DNA of 34,506 nucleotides. It comes from Pectobacterium peruviense (lineage in GTDB: Bacteria; Pseudomonadota; Gammaproteobacteria; Enterobacterales; Enterobacteriaceae). The stretch is taken from assembly GCF_002847345.1 (NCBI RefSeq), contig NZ_LXFV01000035.1, forward strand, positions 1-34,506, in the 5' to 3' direction. The number at the start of each line of letters is the position of its first letter. The first letter of the stretch is position 1. The translations under genes and the position numbers were made by a program. The notes beneath the pieces are model-generated. The model was not told the origin of the DNA, did no database searches, and saw only the letters and a program-made list of their open reading frames with translations. Of the stretch, positions 5,188 to 13,055 are shown piece after piece.

Positions 5188-7515
5188 ATGGCACACCTTA
5201 CCGTGACACAGACAGTGAAACGCGCCAGCGGCCACTGGCCGCAACTGCTCCCGGCAGTGGGTATCCGCATTGATGCCACCGGGCAGCATACCGCCTGCCC
5301 GATGTGCGAGGGCAAAGACCGTTTCCGCTTCGATAACAAGGAAGGGCGCGGCACATGGATTTGTAACCAGTGCGGCGCGGGGGATGGCCTGAATCTGGTG
5401 GAGAAAGCCCTGAACCTGACGCCGACAGAAGCCGCCCTGAAAGTGGGCGAATGGCTGGGCGACCTGCCGGACAGTCCGGCAGCGTCAACACCCGATGAAG
5501 AAGACAGCGAGGCCGCCCGGCAACGGGCGGCGGTTCAGGCACAGGCGAAACTGAAAGAGGCGGTGACACAACCCGGCAACGCGTATCTCAGCGTCAAAGG
5601 CTGGCCGGATAGCGCCGTGCCAACCCTACAGGGTAAGCCGCTGCGCGTGGGCGGTATCACCTATCAGCCCGGTGATGTACTGGTGCCGCTGACCACACCG
5701 GACGGTGAGGTGGTGAATCTCCAGCTTATCAACGCACAGGGTGACAAGCGCACGCTGAAAGGTGGACAGGTCAAAGGCACCTTTCACGTTTTCAGCGGCA
5801 AACAGGCCAGCGTTATCTGGCTGGCCGAGGGCTACGCCACGGGCTTAACGCTGCATCAGTTAACCGGTGATACGGTGTATGTCGCGCTCAGTGCCAACAA
5901 CCTGCCGTCCCTTGCCCGTGAGCTGAAAACCCACCACCCGGCAGTCACGCTGCTGATAGCCGCTGACCGGGACGAGAACGGCACCGGCCAGACCAAAGCG
6001 GAACAGGCCGCCGTTGCCGTCAATGGCCGTGTCGCGTTGCCGCCGTTATTTGGTGACTGGAATGATGTGTATCTTGCTGAGGGTGCCGACGCCACCCGGC
6101 AGCATCTGAATGCGTTTACTCAACCAGAGCCAATCAGCCCGTTTGCGTCGCTGGGCGAGGCCGAATTCAAGGCCATGAGCGCCAGCGAGAAAGCGGAGAA
6201 GATACGCGACCACTACCGCGATACGCTGGCGATTGACGCTTTCGGGGAAACGTTCTTCCAGTACCAGAACGGCGCGTGGAAAGTATTGCCCTATCGCCTG
6301 TTAAGCCGGGATATCGCGGCGCTGTTTCAGAAGATACGGGCACCCTTTACCGCGTCCGGGATTGGCAGCGTGTTGGACACCCTGAAACTGATTGTTACGG
6401 TGCAGGAAAAACCTCAGCGTCGGTTAATCGGTTTTCGTAACGGCGTGTTTGATACTGCCAGCGGTGAATTTAAACCGCACCGCCGGGAGCACTGGCTGAA
6501 TACCGTCAATGATGTGGATTACACGCCGTTTAAGGCCGGGGAAAACCTTGCTGATAATGCCCCGCACTTCTGGCGCTGGCTGACCCGTGCCGCCGGGAAC
6601 CACGCGGATAAGCAGGAGCGTATTCTGGCCGCGCTGTTTATGGTGCTGGCGAACTGCTACGACTGGCAACTGTTCCTTGAAGTCACCGGTCCCGGTGGTA
6701 GCGGAAAGAGTATTCTGGCCGAAATCGCCACCATGCTGGCCGGGGAGGACAACACCACGGCGGCGACCATCAACACCATTGAATCGTCCCGTGAACGCTC
6801 GTCGATTATTGGGTTCTCACTTATCGTACTGCCTGACCAGGAAAAATGGAGCGGTGACGGCGCAGGTATCAAGGCGATTACCGGCGGCGATGCGGTGATG
6901 GTTGATCCGAAATACCGTGACGCCTACTCGACCCGGATACCGGCGGTGATTCTGGCCGTGAATAACTCGCCGATGCGTTTTAGCGACCGTAGCGGCGGCG
7001 TGTCTCGCCGCCGGGTGATAATCCACTTCAGCGAAACCATCCCGGCCAGTGAACGCGACCCCAAGCTGAAAGAGAAAATCCGCGCAGAGCTGGCGGTGAT
7101 TGTGCGTCACCTGATGAAACGCTTTGCTGACCCGAACGACGCCCGGACGCTGTTACAGGCGCAGCAACACTCCGCTGAGGCGCTGGAAATCAAACGGCAG
7201 GCTGATCCGCTGGTTGATTTTTGCGGCTACCTGCTGGCACACGGTGACACCACCGGGCTGTATATGGGCAACGCCAACATTACACCGCGTAACCCACGTA
7301 AATACCTGTACCATGCCTACCTGTCCTTTATGGAGTCGCACGGCCACCAGAAGCCGATCAGCCTGACGGCCTTTGGTAAGGTGCTGCCTAACATGATGTC
7401 GGAATATGGGCAGACGTATCTCAAGGGGCGAACCAATCAGGGCATACAGACTAATCTTGAACTGAAAGACGAATCCGACGCCGACTGGCTGCCCAAATGC
7501 GAGATAGCGAGGTAG
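5188..7515 (+). CDS. alpha: P4 alpha-like primase-helicase, origin-binding replication protein
   Basis: The protein has 775 residues, against 777 in P4 alpha. A zinc ribbon (C37, C40, C59, C62) leads the primase domain; EGYATG at 214-219 matches the P4 primase catalytic motif EGYATA. The superfamily 3 helicase domain carries Walker A GPGGSGKS at 501-508, the acidic strand LIVLPDQEKWSG, and the sensor region IPAVILAVNNSPMRFSDRSG. The C-terminal part beyond about residue 650 should be the winged-helix domain that binds the GGTGAAnAGT iterons; both crr-like and ori-like iteron clusters are present here. GGGG lies six bases before the ATG. It is the last gene of the rightward operon and should be silenced by the C4-type RNA in the prophage. 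No disruption is visible. Confidence 0.96.
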   Translation: MAHLTVTQTVKRASGHWPQLLPAVGIRIDATGQHTACPMCEGKDRFRFDNKEGRGTWICNQCGAGDGLNLVEKALNLTPTEAALKVGEWLGDLPDSPAASTPDEEDSEAARQRAAVQAQAKLKEAVTQPGNAYLSVKGWPDSAVPTLQGKPLRVGGITYQPGDVLVPLTTPDGEVVNLQLINAQGDKRTLKGGQVKGTFHVFSGKQASVIWLAEGYATGLTLHQLTGDTVYVALSANNLPSLARELKTHHPAVTLLIAADRDENGTGQTKAEQAAVAVNGRVALPPLFGDWNDVYLAEGADATRQHLNAFTQPEPISPFASLGEAEFKAMSASEKAEKIRDHYRDTLAIDAFGETFFQYQNGAWKVLPYRLLSRDIAALFQKIRAPFTASGIGSVLDTLKLIVTVQEKPQRRLIGFRNGVFDTASGEFKPHRREHWLNTVNDVDYTPFKAGENLADNAPHFWRWLTRAAGNHADKQERILAALFMVLANCYDWQLFLEVTGPGGSGKSILAEIATMLAGEDNTTAATINTIESSRERSSIIGFSLIVLPDQEKWSGDGAGIKAITGGDAVMVDPKYRDAYSTRIPAVILAVNNSPMRFSDRSGGVSRRRVIIHFSETIPASERDPKLKEKIRAELAVIVRHLMKRFADPNDARTLLQAQQHSAEALEIKRQADPLVDFCGYLLAHGDTTGLYMGNANITPRNPRKYLYHAYLSFMESHGHQKPISLTAFGKVLPNMMSEYGQTYLKGRTNQGIQTNLELKDESDADWLPKCEIAR

Positions 7516-7530
7516 ACACCAGATACGACA

Positions 7531-7553
7531 AACCGGCTCCGGCCGGTTTTTTT
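7531..7553 (+). terminator. Terminator after alpha
   Basis: AACCGGC (7531-7537) pairs with GCCGGTT (7542-7548) and runs into seven T. It ends the immunity/replication transcript before the ori block. Confidence 0.92.
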
Positions 7554-7572
7554 GCGTCCAAACACTTCAAAG

Positions 7573-7690
7573 GGTGACGAGTCATTCGTCACCTGTTCAC
7601 CAACTCATCACCGATTAATGTATTGATTAATAAAAATAAAAAACCATAGTGAAGAGAGTGAACAGTTTTGTACAAAATATTTTTATTGGA
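7573..7690. other. ori-like iteron block, copy A
   Basis: Alpha-binding decamers are packed here: GGTGACGAGT (7573-7582), then minus-strand copies at 7584-7593, 7592-7601 and 7603-7612, then an AT-rich spacer, then AGTGAAGAG (7648-7656) and AGTGAACAGT (7657-7666). Opposed iterons around an AT-rich core, immediately after alpha and about 4.5 kb from the crr-like cluster, fit the P4 replication origin. It is the most complete of three related copies in the window. Confidence 0.8.
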
Positions 7691-7694
7691 GAGG

Positions 7695-8279
7695 TCAGAG
7701 AATACTTTTCTCAAAAATATCGGCTAATGGTCGAATATTGCCGTGGTATCCGGCTACGTTAGCCGCTAACCACTCCTGAACGCCGATATTTTCGAAAGAG
7801 ACACCATAGCCACAATTGATAATCATATGCTCGAACAATAAACGCTGAGAACGTCCATTACCTTCCCGAAACGGGTGAATCACATTCAAATCTGAATAAT
7901 ATTCAGCTAGCTGAGTTATTAGCGCTGGACGTTCAAAGCCTTGTAAAAAATCATCATTGGATAGCCGTGTAAAAATTTTATTGGCTTCAATTTCGATACG
8001 GGATACGGTGCAGAAACGTGTTTGACCTTTAGAAATATCGATACGCCGTATTTCTCCTGCCCAATCGAATAAATCTCCGAATATTTTCCCGTGCAGCCCA
8101 CACCAATAATGCAGATCGTAAGGCGGCTCTTCAAATTCAATATCGAGAACAGCCAGCTCGGATAGTTGACGTTCCGCCTCGTCGAATTGACTGTCATCGT
8201 TGATGCCGAGCTTATTTATCAGAACATCGCTATCAGGATGGGTATAAGGATCTTTCCCTGAGCCGTATTTATCAGACAT
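7695..8279 (-). CDS. fic: Fic-domain AMP-transferase toxin
   Basis: This 194-residue protein contains the full Fic motif HPFREGNGRSQR at 135-146, with catalytic His135 and the anion-binding GNGR turn. It begins MSDKYGSGKDPYTHP like free-standing E. coli Fic; I use ATG at 8279 for that reason, although the frame is open to 8303. The family transfers AMP from ATP to hydroxyl side chains of target proteins, often gyrase or topoisomerase IV in class I toxins. No inhibitory (S/T)xxxE(G/N) helix is visible at its own termini, so it should depend on a separate antitoxin. That is encoded just upstream, its stop overlapping this start by eight bases. The motif is intact, so activity is likely. Confidence 0.95.
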   Translation of the reverse strand: MSDKYGSGKDPYTHPDSDVLINKLGINDDSQFDEAERQLSELAVLDIEFEEPPYDLHYWCGLHGKIFGDLFDWAGEIRRIDISKGQTRFCTVSRIEIEANKIFTRLSNDDFLQGFERPALITQLAEYYSDLNVIHPFREGNGRSQRLLFEHMIINCGYGVSFENIGVQEWLAANVAGYHGNIRPLADIFEKSIL

Positions 8280-8763
8280 AACCACTCGCCTTATATATGG
8301 CAATCAAGTTTTTTCTCAGCGCTTCTCTTTCCTGCTTGTCAGCGGGAAGCGGCGCGTCCTCAACGCTGAATCCTTCAAGACGCATACTGTCCCGATAGTT
8401 TTTGAGTTTCACCTGATTGTAGTAATCACGCTTTTCTTCCAGCGTCATCATTCGTGGGGATCGCGTTTTGCCTGGCAACGCTTTTGTGGTGATTTTCCGG
8501 TGCTGTCTAAATATCGACAAATCGGTATTTTTCAATTTCTCGATCAACCTTTCTCCGTCACCAAATACGCCCCATGACGAGATAGACAAGGCTTGCCGTT
8601 TGCCATTTTTTTCGCGTGCGATGTTGATATCCATCGTGGACTGGAGCGTGTTTAACACGTCCTGTACTTTTCTTTCCGAGATACCTGTAGCGGTTACGAT
8701 AGATTGCGTATTAGGGGAATCCTCTTGTACCAGAGCCGCGAGTACCGCCATTTCATAGCGCAT
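8272..8763 (-). CDS. Fusion antitoxin: winged-helix-like domain plus YhfG-like Fic inhibitor
   Basis: The protein has 163 residues. Residues 1-75 look like a winged helix-turn-helix (ALVQEDSPNTQSIVTATGIS then RKVQDVLNTLQ), and a basic linker spans 84-104. Residues 106-163 resemble the small antitoxin YhfG: MTLEEKRDYYNQVKLKNYRD leads into SMRLEG at 126-131, which fits the Fic inhibitory motif (S/T)xxxE(G/N), whose Glu blocks ATP gamma-phosphate placement. YhfG alone is about 55 residues, so here the inhibitor seems fused to a DNA-binding domain that could autoregulate the operon. GGTGA lies upstream of the ATG. The domain calls are by pattern, not by search; the adjacent fic gene supports them strongly. 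Confidence 0.85.
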   Translation of the reverse strand: MRYEMAVLAALVQEDSPNTQSIVTATGISERKVQDVLNTLQSTMDINIAREKNGKRQALSISSWGVFGDGERLIEKLKNTDLSIFRQHRKITTKALPGKTRSPRMMTLEEKRDYYNQVKLKNYRDSMRLEGFSVEDAPLPADKQEREALRKNLIAIYKASGYV

Positions 8764-8781
8764 GTGCTTTCACCTTTAATC

Positions 8782-8795
8782 CGCATATATATGCG
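8782..8795. promoter_or_regulatory. Palindromic operator candidate for the fic operon
   Basis: CGCATATATATGCG is a perfect 14-base palindrome 19-32 bases before the antitoxin start codon, overlapping the likely -10 region on the minus strand. It is a natural site for the DNA-binding antitoxin to repress its own operon. Confidence 0.5.
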
Positions 8796-8840
8796 ACAAA
8801 GAGTACCACAATTGCAGCCTGGCAGTATCTTATCTGGATT

Positions 8841-8952
8841 GGTGATGAGTAACTCGTCACCTGTTCACTCACTGTTAACCACTTAACTTGCTAAAAATAA
8901 AGGCAAAAAATGGAAAGGTGAAGAGAGTGAACAGTTTTTTGCGAAATCTTTT
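8841..8952. repeat. ori-like iteron block, copy B
   Basis: This repeats the layout of the block at 7573-7690: GGTGATGAGT (8841-8850), minus-strand ACTCGTCACC (8852-8861), CCTGTTCACT (8860-8869) and ACTGTTAACC (8871-8880), an AT spacer, then GGTGAAGAGA (8917-8926) and AGTGAACAGT (8926-8935), followed by the same T-rich tail. The fic operon lies exactly between the two copies. Confidence 0.8.
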
Positions 8953-9559
8953 TATTTTGGCGTCACGTCTATACCGCCCTATTGCTGCTTTTTGGATTGA
9001 GCGTTAAATTCCGTATCATGGGTGAAGGGGAAACGCGTTAGGGTCGATCTAGACGAGTTATAAATTAAAGCGTGAAGAATTGAGTAAAAATTGTTCTCAT
9101 TTTTATCTCACATATTCATCGTCATTTTTCGTAGGCTCACGCTTAGGCCTATGAACAAAGTCTGAACTTATAATTAAAACATAAATATCATTATGTTACG
9201 TAAATTATTCAGATTCCCCCAGCCCCAATTTAGACATCGGGTATTACCAGATAAGTCCGATGAAGTACGGAAAGCCCGCACGGCGCAAGCCCTGCGGGCT
9301 TTTTTGTGTTCTTAGACATATTCTAATGCCTTGTGACTTCTGGTGCCTTTAGGTACCTAAATCGTAGAGGTACCTATAGCTCGACTGACAAAACAGCTCG
9401 CGGATACAGAGATAAAAACCGCCAAGCCTAAATCTGCCAATAGAATATTGCTATGTTAAACACATAGTACGTGCGGCTAGCAGATGATTGCCGACTGTCA
9501 GGTTTAATCGTGTTCTATCGCAGAAGAACACCGCCAGATAAAATCTGAGCTAATAAACC
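8953..9559. other. Gene-free stretch between fic and PIN modules
   Basis: No credible gene is present on either strand; the sequence is AT-rich with many stops. It holds one clear terminator near 9271-9305. The string GATTCCCCCAGCCCCA near 9217 has a faint look of a tRNA 3' end and could be an old attachment scar, but no cloverleaf can be built. A direct repeat copy ACTGACAAAACA lies at 9384-9395 and recurs at 10532-10543. Confidence 0.4.
9271..9305 (+). terminator. Orphan intrinsic terminator
   Basis: AAAGCCCGCA (9271-9280) pairs perfectly with TGCGGGCTTT (9293-9302) and a T run continues to 9305. No gene ends before it on the plus strand, so it may belong to a lost gene or a small unrecognised transcript. 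Confidence 0.8.
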
Positions 9560-9958
9560 TTATCGATTAGATATAATTGATATAAAATTAGAGGATAAAT
9601 CGATTATCTTATTATCTGATGTGATAAAAGTAAAACCTTCATGATTTGCTTGTGCAATAAGCATTCTATCAAAAGGATCTTTATGTAGCGACTCTGGTAA
9701 ATTTAACACATTGAGTGAGTGTTCCCCTTTAACCACAAGCTCCTTGAATCCATTATCAAAAAGCCCTTTCCTTAGTGAATCTGGGTCAATATTAAAATCA
9801 GGTTTATTTAAAGAAAATTTGATAGCAACTTTCCAAATACTAGCAGAACTGAAATAAAGTTCATTATCGGTATCTTGAATAATGTTTTTCACCTCTTCCG
9901 TGAGGTGTTCTGAACTATAGGCAAGAAAGATCAAAATATTGGTATCGAGTAAATACAT
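9560..9958 (-). CDS. PIN-domain toxin (VapC-like) with altered active site
   Basis: The 132-residue protein is a PIN ribonuclease fold of the type paired with Phd-like antitoxins: MYLLDTNILI with D5 at the start, then HKDPFDRMLIAQA and FTFITSDNKI with the later acidic residues. The family block that normally reads SAASLWEIAIK reads SSASIWKVAIK here, so the second conserved acidic residue (Glu) is Lys43 (codon AAA at 9832-9830, one base from GAA). The metal site is probably weakened, so the toxin may be inactive. The ATG overlaps the antitoxin stop (TAATG). The length is normal and there is no frameshift. Confidence 0.92.
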   Translation of the reverse strand: MYLLDTNILIFLAYSSEHLTEEVKNIIQDTDNELYFSSASIWKVAIKFSLNKPDFNIDPDSLRKGLFDNGFKELVVKGEHSLNVLNLPESLHKDPFDRMLIAQANHEGFTFITSDNKIIDLSSNFISIISNR

Positions 9959-10203
9959 TATTCATATTTCCCTTCAAACATATCCTGAATATCTGTGCAA
10001 TTAAGTTCGTCAAAGTTATCCGGAACCGTTCCTTTACCCTTTAGAAAATCCAGCTTACGCTGTGGCTTCTCTTCCGTGTAAGCCACAACCTTTACCAACG
10101 TCTTGCCATTGCGCGCAATCAGGAATGGCTCTCCTGTTTTCACCACACCATTAAGTAGTTTTGAAAGATTCGTTTTTGCCTCGTAGATGTTTACCTTTTC
10201 CAT
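9958..10203 (-). CDS. Phd/YefM-family antitoxin
   Basis: This 81-residue protein has the Phd N-terminal DNA-binding fold (EKVNIYEAKTNLSKLLNGVV, then GEPFLIARNGKTLVKVV) and a disordered C-terminal tail ending in the toxin-binding IQDMFEG motif. It should bind the PIN toxin and repress the operon. GTG at 10206 is possible, but AGAGG lies five bases before the ATG at 10203, so that start is preferred. It is coupled to the toxin by a one-base overlap. Confidence 0.93.
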   Translation of the reverse strand: MEKVNIYEAKTNLSKLLNGVVKTGEPFLIARNGKTLVKVVAYTEEKPQRKLDFLKGKGTVPDNFDELNCTDIQDMFEGKYE

Positions 10204-10224
10204 CACATCCTCTCATTTATTATC

Positions 10225-10232
10225 TGTATACA
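10225..10232. promoter_or_regulatory. Operator-like palindrome before the antitoxin
   Basis: TGTATACA lies 22-29 bases before the antitoxin ATG, with a GATAAT -10-like hexamer next to it on the minus strand. Phd-type antitoxins bind short palindromes in their own promoters; the site is short, so this is only suggestive. Confidence 0.4.
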
Positions 10233-10569
10233 TTTTAACCACAATGCGCCACCAAAAATTGGTCAAGTCAATCTAACCAGACTAAGTATCCGCAAATCAT
10301 TATGATGAATGTTATAATCAGAAAATGCACTCAAGTGATGAGTAACTCACCGATTAAGTTTCCATTAATACATTGATTATTAGTAAGATATTGATGTCGT
10401 CAACATCGCATGTTCATACGTGCAGGATAAACACATCTAGTTCGATCTGACTGGCTGATAAGTTCAGTGCACAACTCCTAATCCAAACAAGTAACCATGT
10501 TAGTCCTTTAAGCCGTGAAGTCATGTAACATACTGACAAAACAAGCGGTTGATACAAGGTCATGGATAG
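10233..10569. other. Gene-free right flank of satellite with degenerate ori copy C and direct repeat
   Basis: AGTGATGAGTAACTC at 10334-10348 followed by CACCGATTAA and a TATTGATTA-like tail to about 10386 merges parts of ori copies A and B and looks like an internally deleted third copy. ACTGACAAAACA at 10532-10543 repeats 9384-9395. The right end of the satellite probably lies between here and 11.4 kb, but I cannot identify the attachment core. Confidence 0.5.
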
Positions 10570-11148
10570 ATGCAGCGTCTCTATAAAAAATCGATAACCT
10601 ATTTATTATCCAAGGATTTTCTCGTTACTCTTCTCGCCTTATCTATCATGCTACTGATTTTCTGGTACATGCTTTGGGCGTCGAACCTATCGCGTAGCAC
10701 AATATTGATAAAGACACTTCCAGACTTCGCCCTCTATCTTACCTTTGGGATCGTTCTGGGGCTGATCTTTGCTGTGCGAGCGCTCTACTCTCAATCAATA
10801 AAGAAAAAACTAAAACACATGCTTGAAATGTTCATGGGTGGTTTTTTTTTGGGATTTCTTTTGATCGTAAATATTTTTGACGTATACATTTATCTGTTCC
10901 CCGATGACGTGATTAATTACACATCCGACTATGAGATTGTTTTCCCTGGGCCATCCAAAGGAAAAAGTAGTCGTTGCGAAGCAGGTTTATGGATTAAAGA
11001 TGTGCATACCGGTCAATTTAAACAGTTGTGTACCAATAGAGAGACATTGTTTAAAAAAAGACGACAAGGAATGGATGAATTATGGATCACCGCACGAGTT
11101 AATAAACTCGGCACTTATATTGTCGATTATCGCTTTACCTATAAGTGA
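10570..11148 (+). CDS. Unknown membrane protein near the satellite right end
   Basis: The 192-residue protein has three strong hydrophobic segments (about 17-37, 51-70 and 86-109) and then a globular C-terminal region of about 80 residues containing two Cys (in SSRCEAGLW and FKQLCTNRE) that could form a disulfide if periplasmic. The Shine-Dalgarno sequence is weak. Codon use is AT-rich compared with the chromosomal genes to the right. The family is not recognised. Its place between satellite repeats and conserved chromosome suggests it is accessory. It could be an immunity or stress membrane protein, but nothing in the sequence proves that. Confidence 0.75.
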   Translation: MQRLYKKSITYLLSKDFLVTLLALSIMLLIFWYMLWASNLSRSTILIKTLPDFALYLTFGIVLGLIFAVRALYSQSIKKKLKHMLEMFMGGFFLGFLLIVNIFDVYIYLFPDDVINYTSDYEIVFPGPSKGKSSRCEAGLWIKDVHTGQFKQLCTNRETLFKKRRQGMDELWITARVNKLGTYIVDYRFTYK

Positions 11149-11403
11149 GACTCTCCGACCAACAGTGAAATTATCGAGAGGAAATTATTTCCTGCTTACA
11201 CGTCTGACATTATCGTTTTCTCAATCTTACATTCCGAAAGAAAACAATAACAATTGATTATAATTTAAAGTGTAAATTAACGTCAATTTTTCAAGTGTGG
11301 GCTGGATGACACCGCATTACCATTCACGACCTATCACTGGTGATAATACGACTATCGGAACATTATTATTCATTTCATACGACTAAAAAGAGGTGTTACT
11401 GCT

Positions 11404-12186
11404 ATGTTCAGAAAATTATCTCTCCTGAAGATCGTTATCATTTTTTCTATTTCACCCTTTGCATGTGCAAAATCGGACATACTGCGTATTGGCGTCGATT
11501 TAACATACCCTCCTTTTCAGAGCATGAGTAAAAATGGCAATCCATCGGGCTTTGATATTGAGGTGACCGATGCCATCTGCCAATCAATAAATATAAAATG
11601 CGACTATATCGTCAACACATTCGATTCCCAGATTCCCGCTCTTCTCTCGAAAAAAATAGACGTTATTGCTCCGCTTGGAGTGACGCGAAAGAGAAGAGAA
11701 TCGATAGATTTCAGTAACTACGTCTTCCACGTCCCCACCAAACTTGTCGCAAGGAAAGAGACAAATGTTCTTCCCAATGTCGATATGCTGCGCGGGAAAA
11801 ATATCGCGGTACAGCAAGGCACCATTCAGGAAGCCTACGCCAACAAATATTGGCTGCCCGCTGGAGTAATCGTTAAAAGCTATCCTGACCAGGAAGCCAT
11901 TTATGAGGATTTATATTCAGGCAGAGTTGAAGCTGCGCTATGCCCGTCCGTTGCTCTGACATTTGGATTTTTACAAACTCCGCAGGGCAAGGGCTTTGAG
12001 CTAAAAGGCCCAGAAGTCACCGACGCAGATTTATTCAGTATTGGTTCCGCATACGGTGTACGCAAAGACGATATAAAAACAAGGCAGCTCATCAATCAGG
12101 GGCTGAAAAATATCGTCCAAAAAGGCATATATGCCAATATACAGCAGCGCTATTTTGGCGATATCGATTTAAGCGTGAAGGAATAA
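11404..12186 (+). CDS. Periplasmic amino-acid-binding protein (family 3, ArgT/HisJ-like)
   Basis: The protein has 260 residues. A signal peptide ends near residue 22 (FSISPFACA before KSD). The mature start ILRIGVDLTYPPFQSM, followed by GFDIEVTDAICQSINIKCDY and the IPALLSKKIDVIAPLGVTRK hinge strand, is typical of solute-binding proteins for basic or polar amino acids. It would deliver ligand to an ABC permease, but no permease or ATPase gene is adjacent: the next gene is an exporter with its own start region. It is therefore an orphan, either serving a permease elsewhere or acting as a sensor. AGAGGTG lies upstream of the ATG. Confidence 0.92.
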   Translation: MFRKLSLLKIVIIFSISPFACAKSDILRIGVDLTYPPFQSMSKNGNPSGFDIEVTDAICQSINIKCDYIVNTFDSQIPALLSKKIDVIAPLGVTRKRRESIDFSNYVFHVPTKLVARKETNVLPNVDMLRGKNIAVQQGTIQEAYANKYWLPAGVIVKSYPDQEAIYEDLYSGRVEAALCPSVALTFGFLQTPQGKGFELKGPEVTDADLFSIGSAYGVRKDDIKTRQLINQGLKNIVQKGIYANIQQRYFGDIDLSVKE

Positions 12187-12383
12187 TATCAGGCGCGGTT
12201 ACCGCCGCGTTCCAAGTTCTACCCCCGCGTCAGCAACAGAATGTTGATAAGAAGGAGAGCGCCATCAGCCTATTTTCTGTTATTATCACGCGTTGGAAAA
12301 TGGCGTTATGCATGTAAATATATTTCGCTCAATATCATCGCTATCAATGACGCTTTCACAGTGAACTACACGCAGGAGAAATC

Positions 12384-13010
12384 ATGAGCCTTCACCTCTG
12401 GCTGGCTTATACAGGAATCATCATCGCCCTGATTGCCATTCCGGGCCCGTCCGCCTTAATCAGCATGTCGCATGGTTTACGCTACGGCGCGTCGCGCGCG
12501 ACAGCAACCGTACTCGGTGGAGTCAGCGCGGCAATGATATTGATGTCCTGTTCAGCATTGGGGTTAGGTGCCATCCTCGCCGCGTCAACCACCGCATTTA
12601 TCGCATTAAAAATTATTGGTGCGGTTTATCTCATCTGGTTAGGCATCGCGTCATGGCGTTCCAAGGATATGACCACAGCGGAGCAGGACGTGCAGGAAGC
12701 GTCGGATCCAGGTTGGTTTCCGCTATACCGTAAAGGCTTTCTGGTCGGGATCAGCAATCCAAAAGACCTGCTGTTTTTCGCTGCACTGTTCCCCAATTTT
12801 ATCGATACCAGCGCTCCGCACGCCTTACAGCTCATCATTCTGGCGGTAACCTGGGCTTTCTTCGATTTCAGCATCATGTTTATCTATGCCTGCACCGGCC
12901 GCCGTCTATCGGGCCTGTTTTCCAACCCACGTCGCATCAAGCTGTTTAACCGCTCAACGGGTGGGATCTTTATTCTGGCAGGCACTACGTTGGCAGCATC
13001 AACGCGCTGA
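12384..13010 (+). CDS. LysE/RhtB-family amino acid exporter
   Basis: This 208-residue inner membrane protein has five to six hydrophobic segments. The N-terminal block IALIAIPGPSALISMSHGLRYG with the IPGPS motif, then KIIGAVYLIWLGIASWRSKD and GISNPKDLLFFAALFPNFI, is the RhtB/LysE signature for export of amino acids or homoserine lactones. AGGAG lies seven bases before the ATG. It converges on the acetyltransferase gene, with a strong hairpin between. The substrate cannot be inferred from the sequence. Confidence 0.93.
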   Translation: MSLHLWLAYTGIIIALIAIPGPSALISMSHGLRYGASRATATVLGGVSAAMILMSCSALGLGAILAASTTAFIALKIIGAVYLIWLGIASWRSKDMTTAEQDVQEASDPGWFPLYRKGFLVGISNPKDLLFFAALFPNFIDTSAPHALQLIILAVTWAFFDFSIMFIYACTGRRLSGLFSNPRRIKLFNRSTGGIFILAGTTLAASTR

Positions 13011-13019
13011 TTCAATAGG

Positions 13020-13048
13020 GCTCCTGCTGCCTTAAAGCCAGCAGGAGC
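13020..13048. terminator. Hairpin between convergent genes
   Basis: GCTCCTGCTG (13020-13029) pairs perfectly with CAGCAGGAGC (13039-13048). There is no T run on either strand, but the 10-base stem lies just past the exporter stop and before the acetyltransferase stop, so it probably defines both mRNA ends. Confidence 0.55.
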
Positions 13049-13055
13049 AACGTCG

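Noticed and set aside
9205..9260. tRNA-like 3' end near CCCCCAGCCCCA
   Set aside because: No acceptor, D or anticodon arm can be paired and the T-loop consensus fails at two positions.
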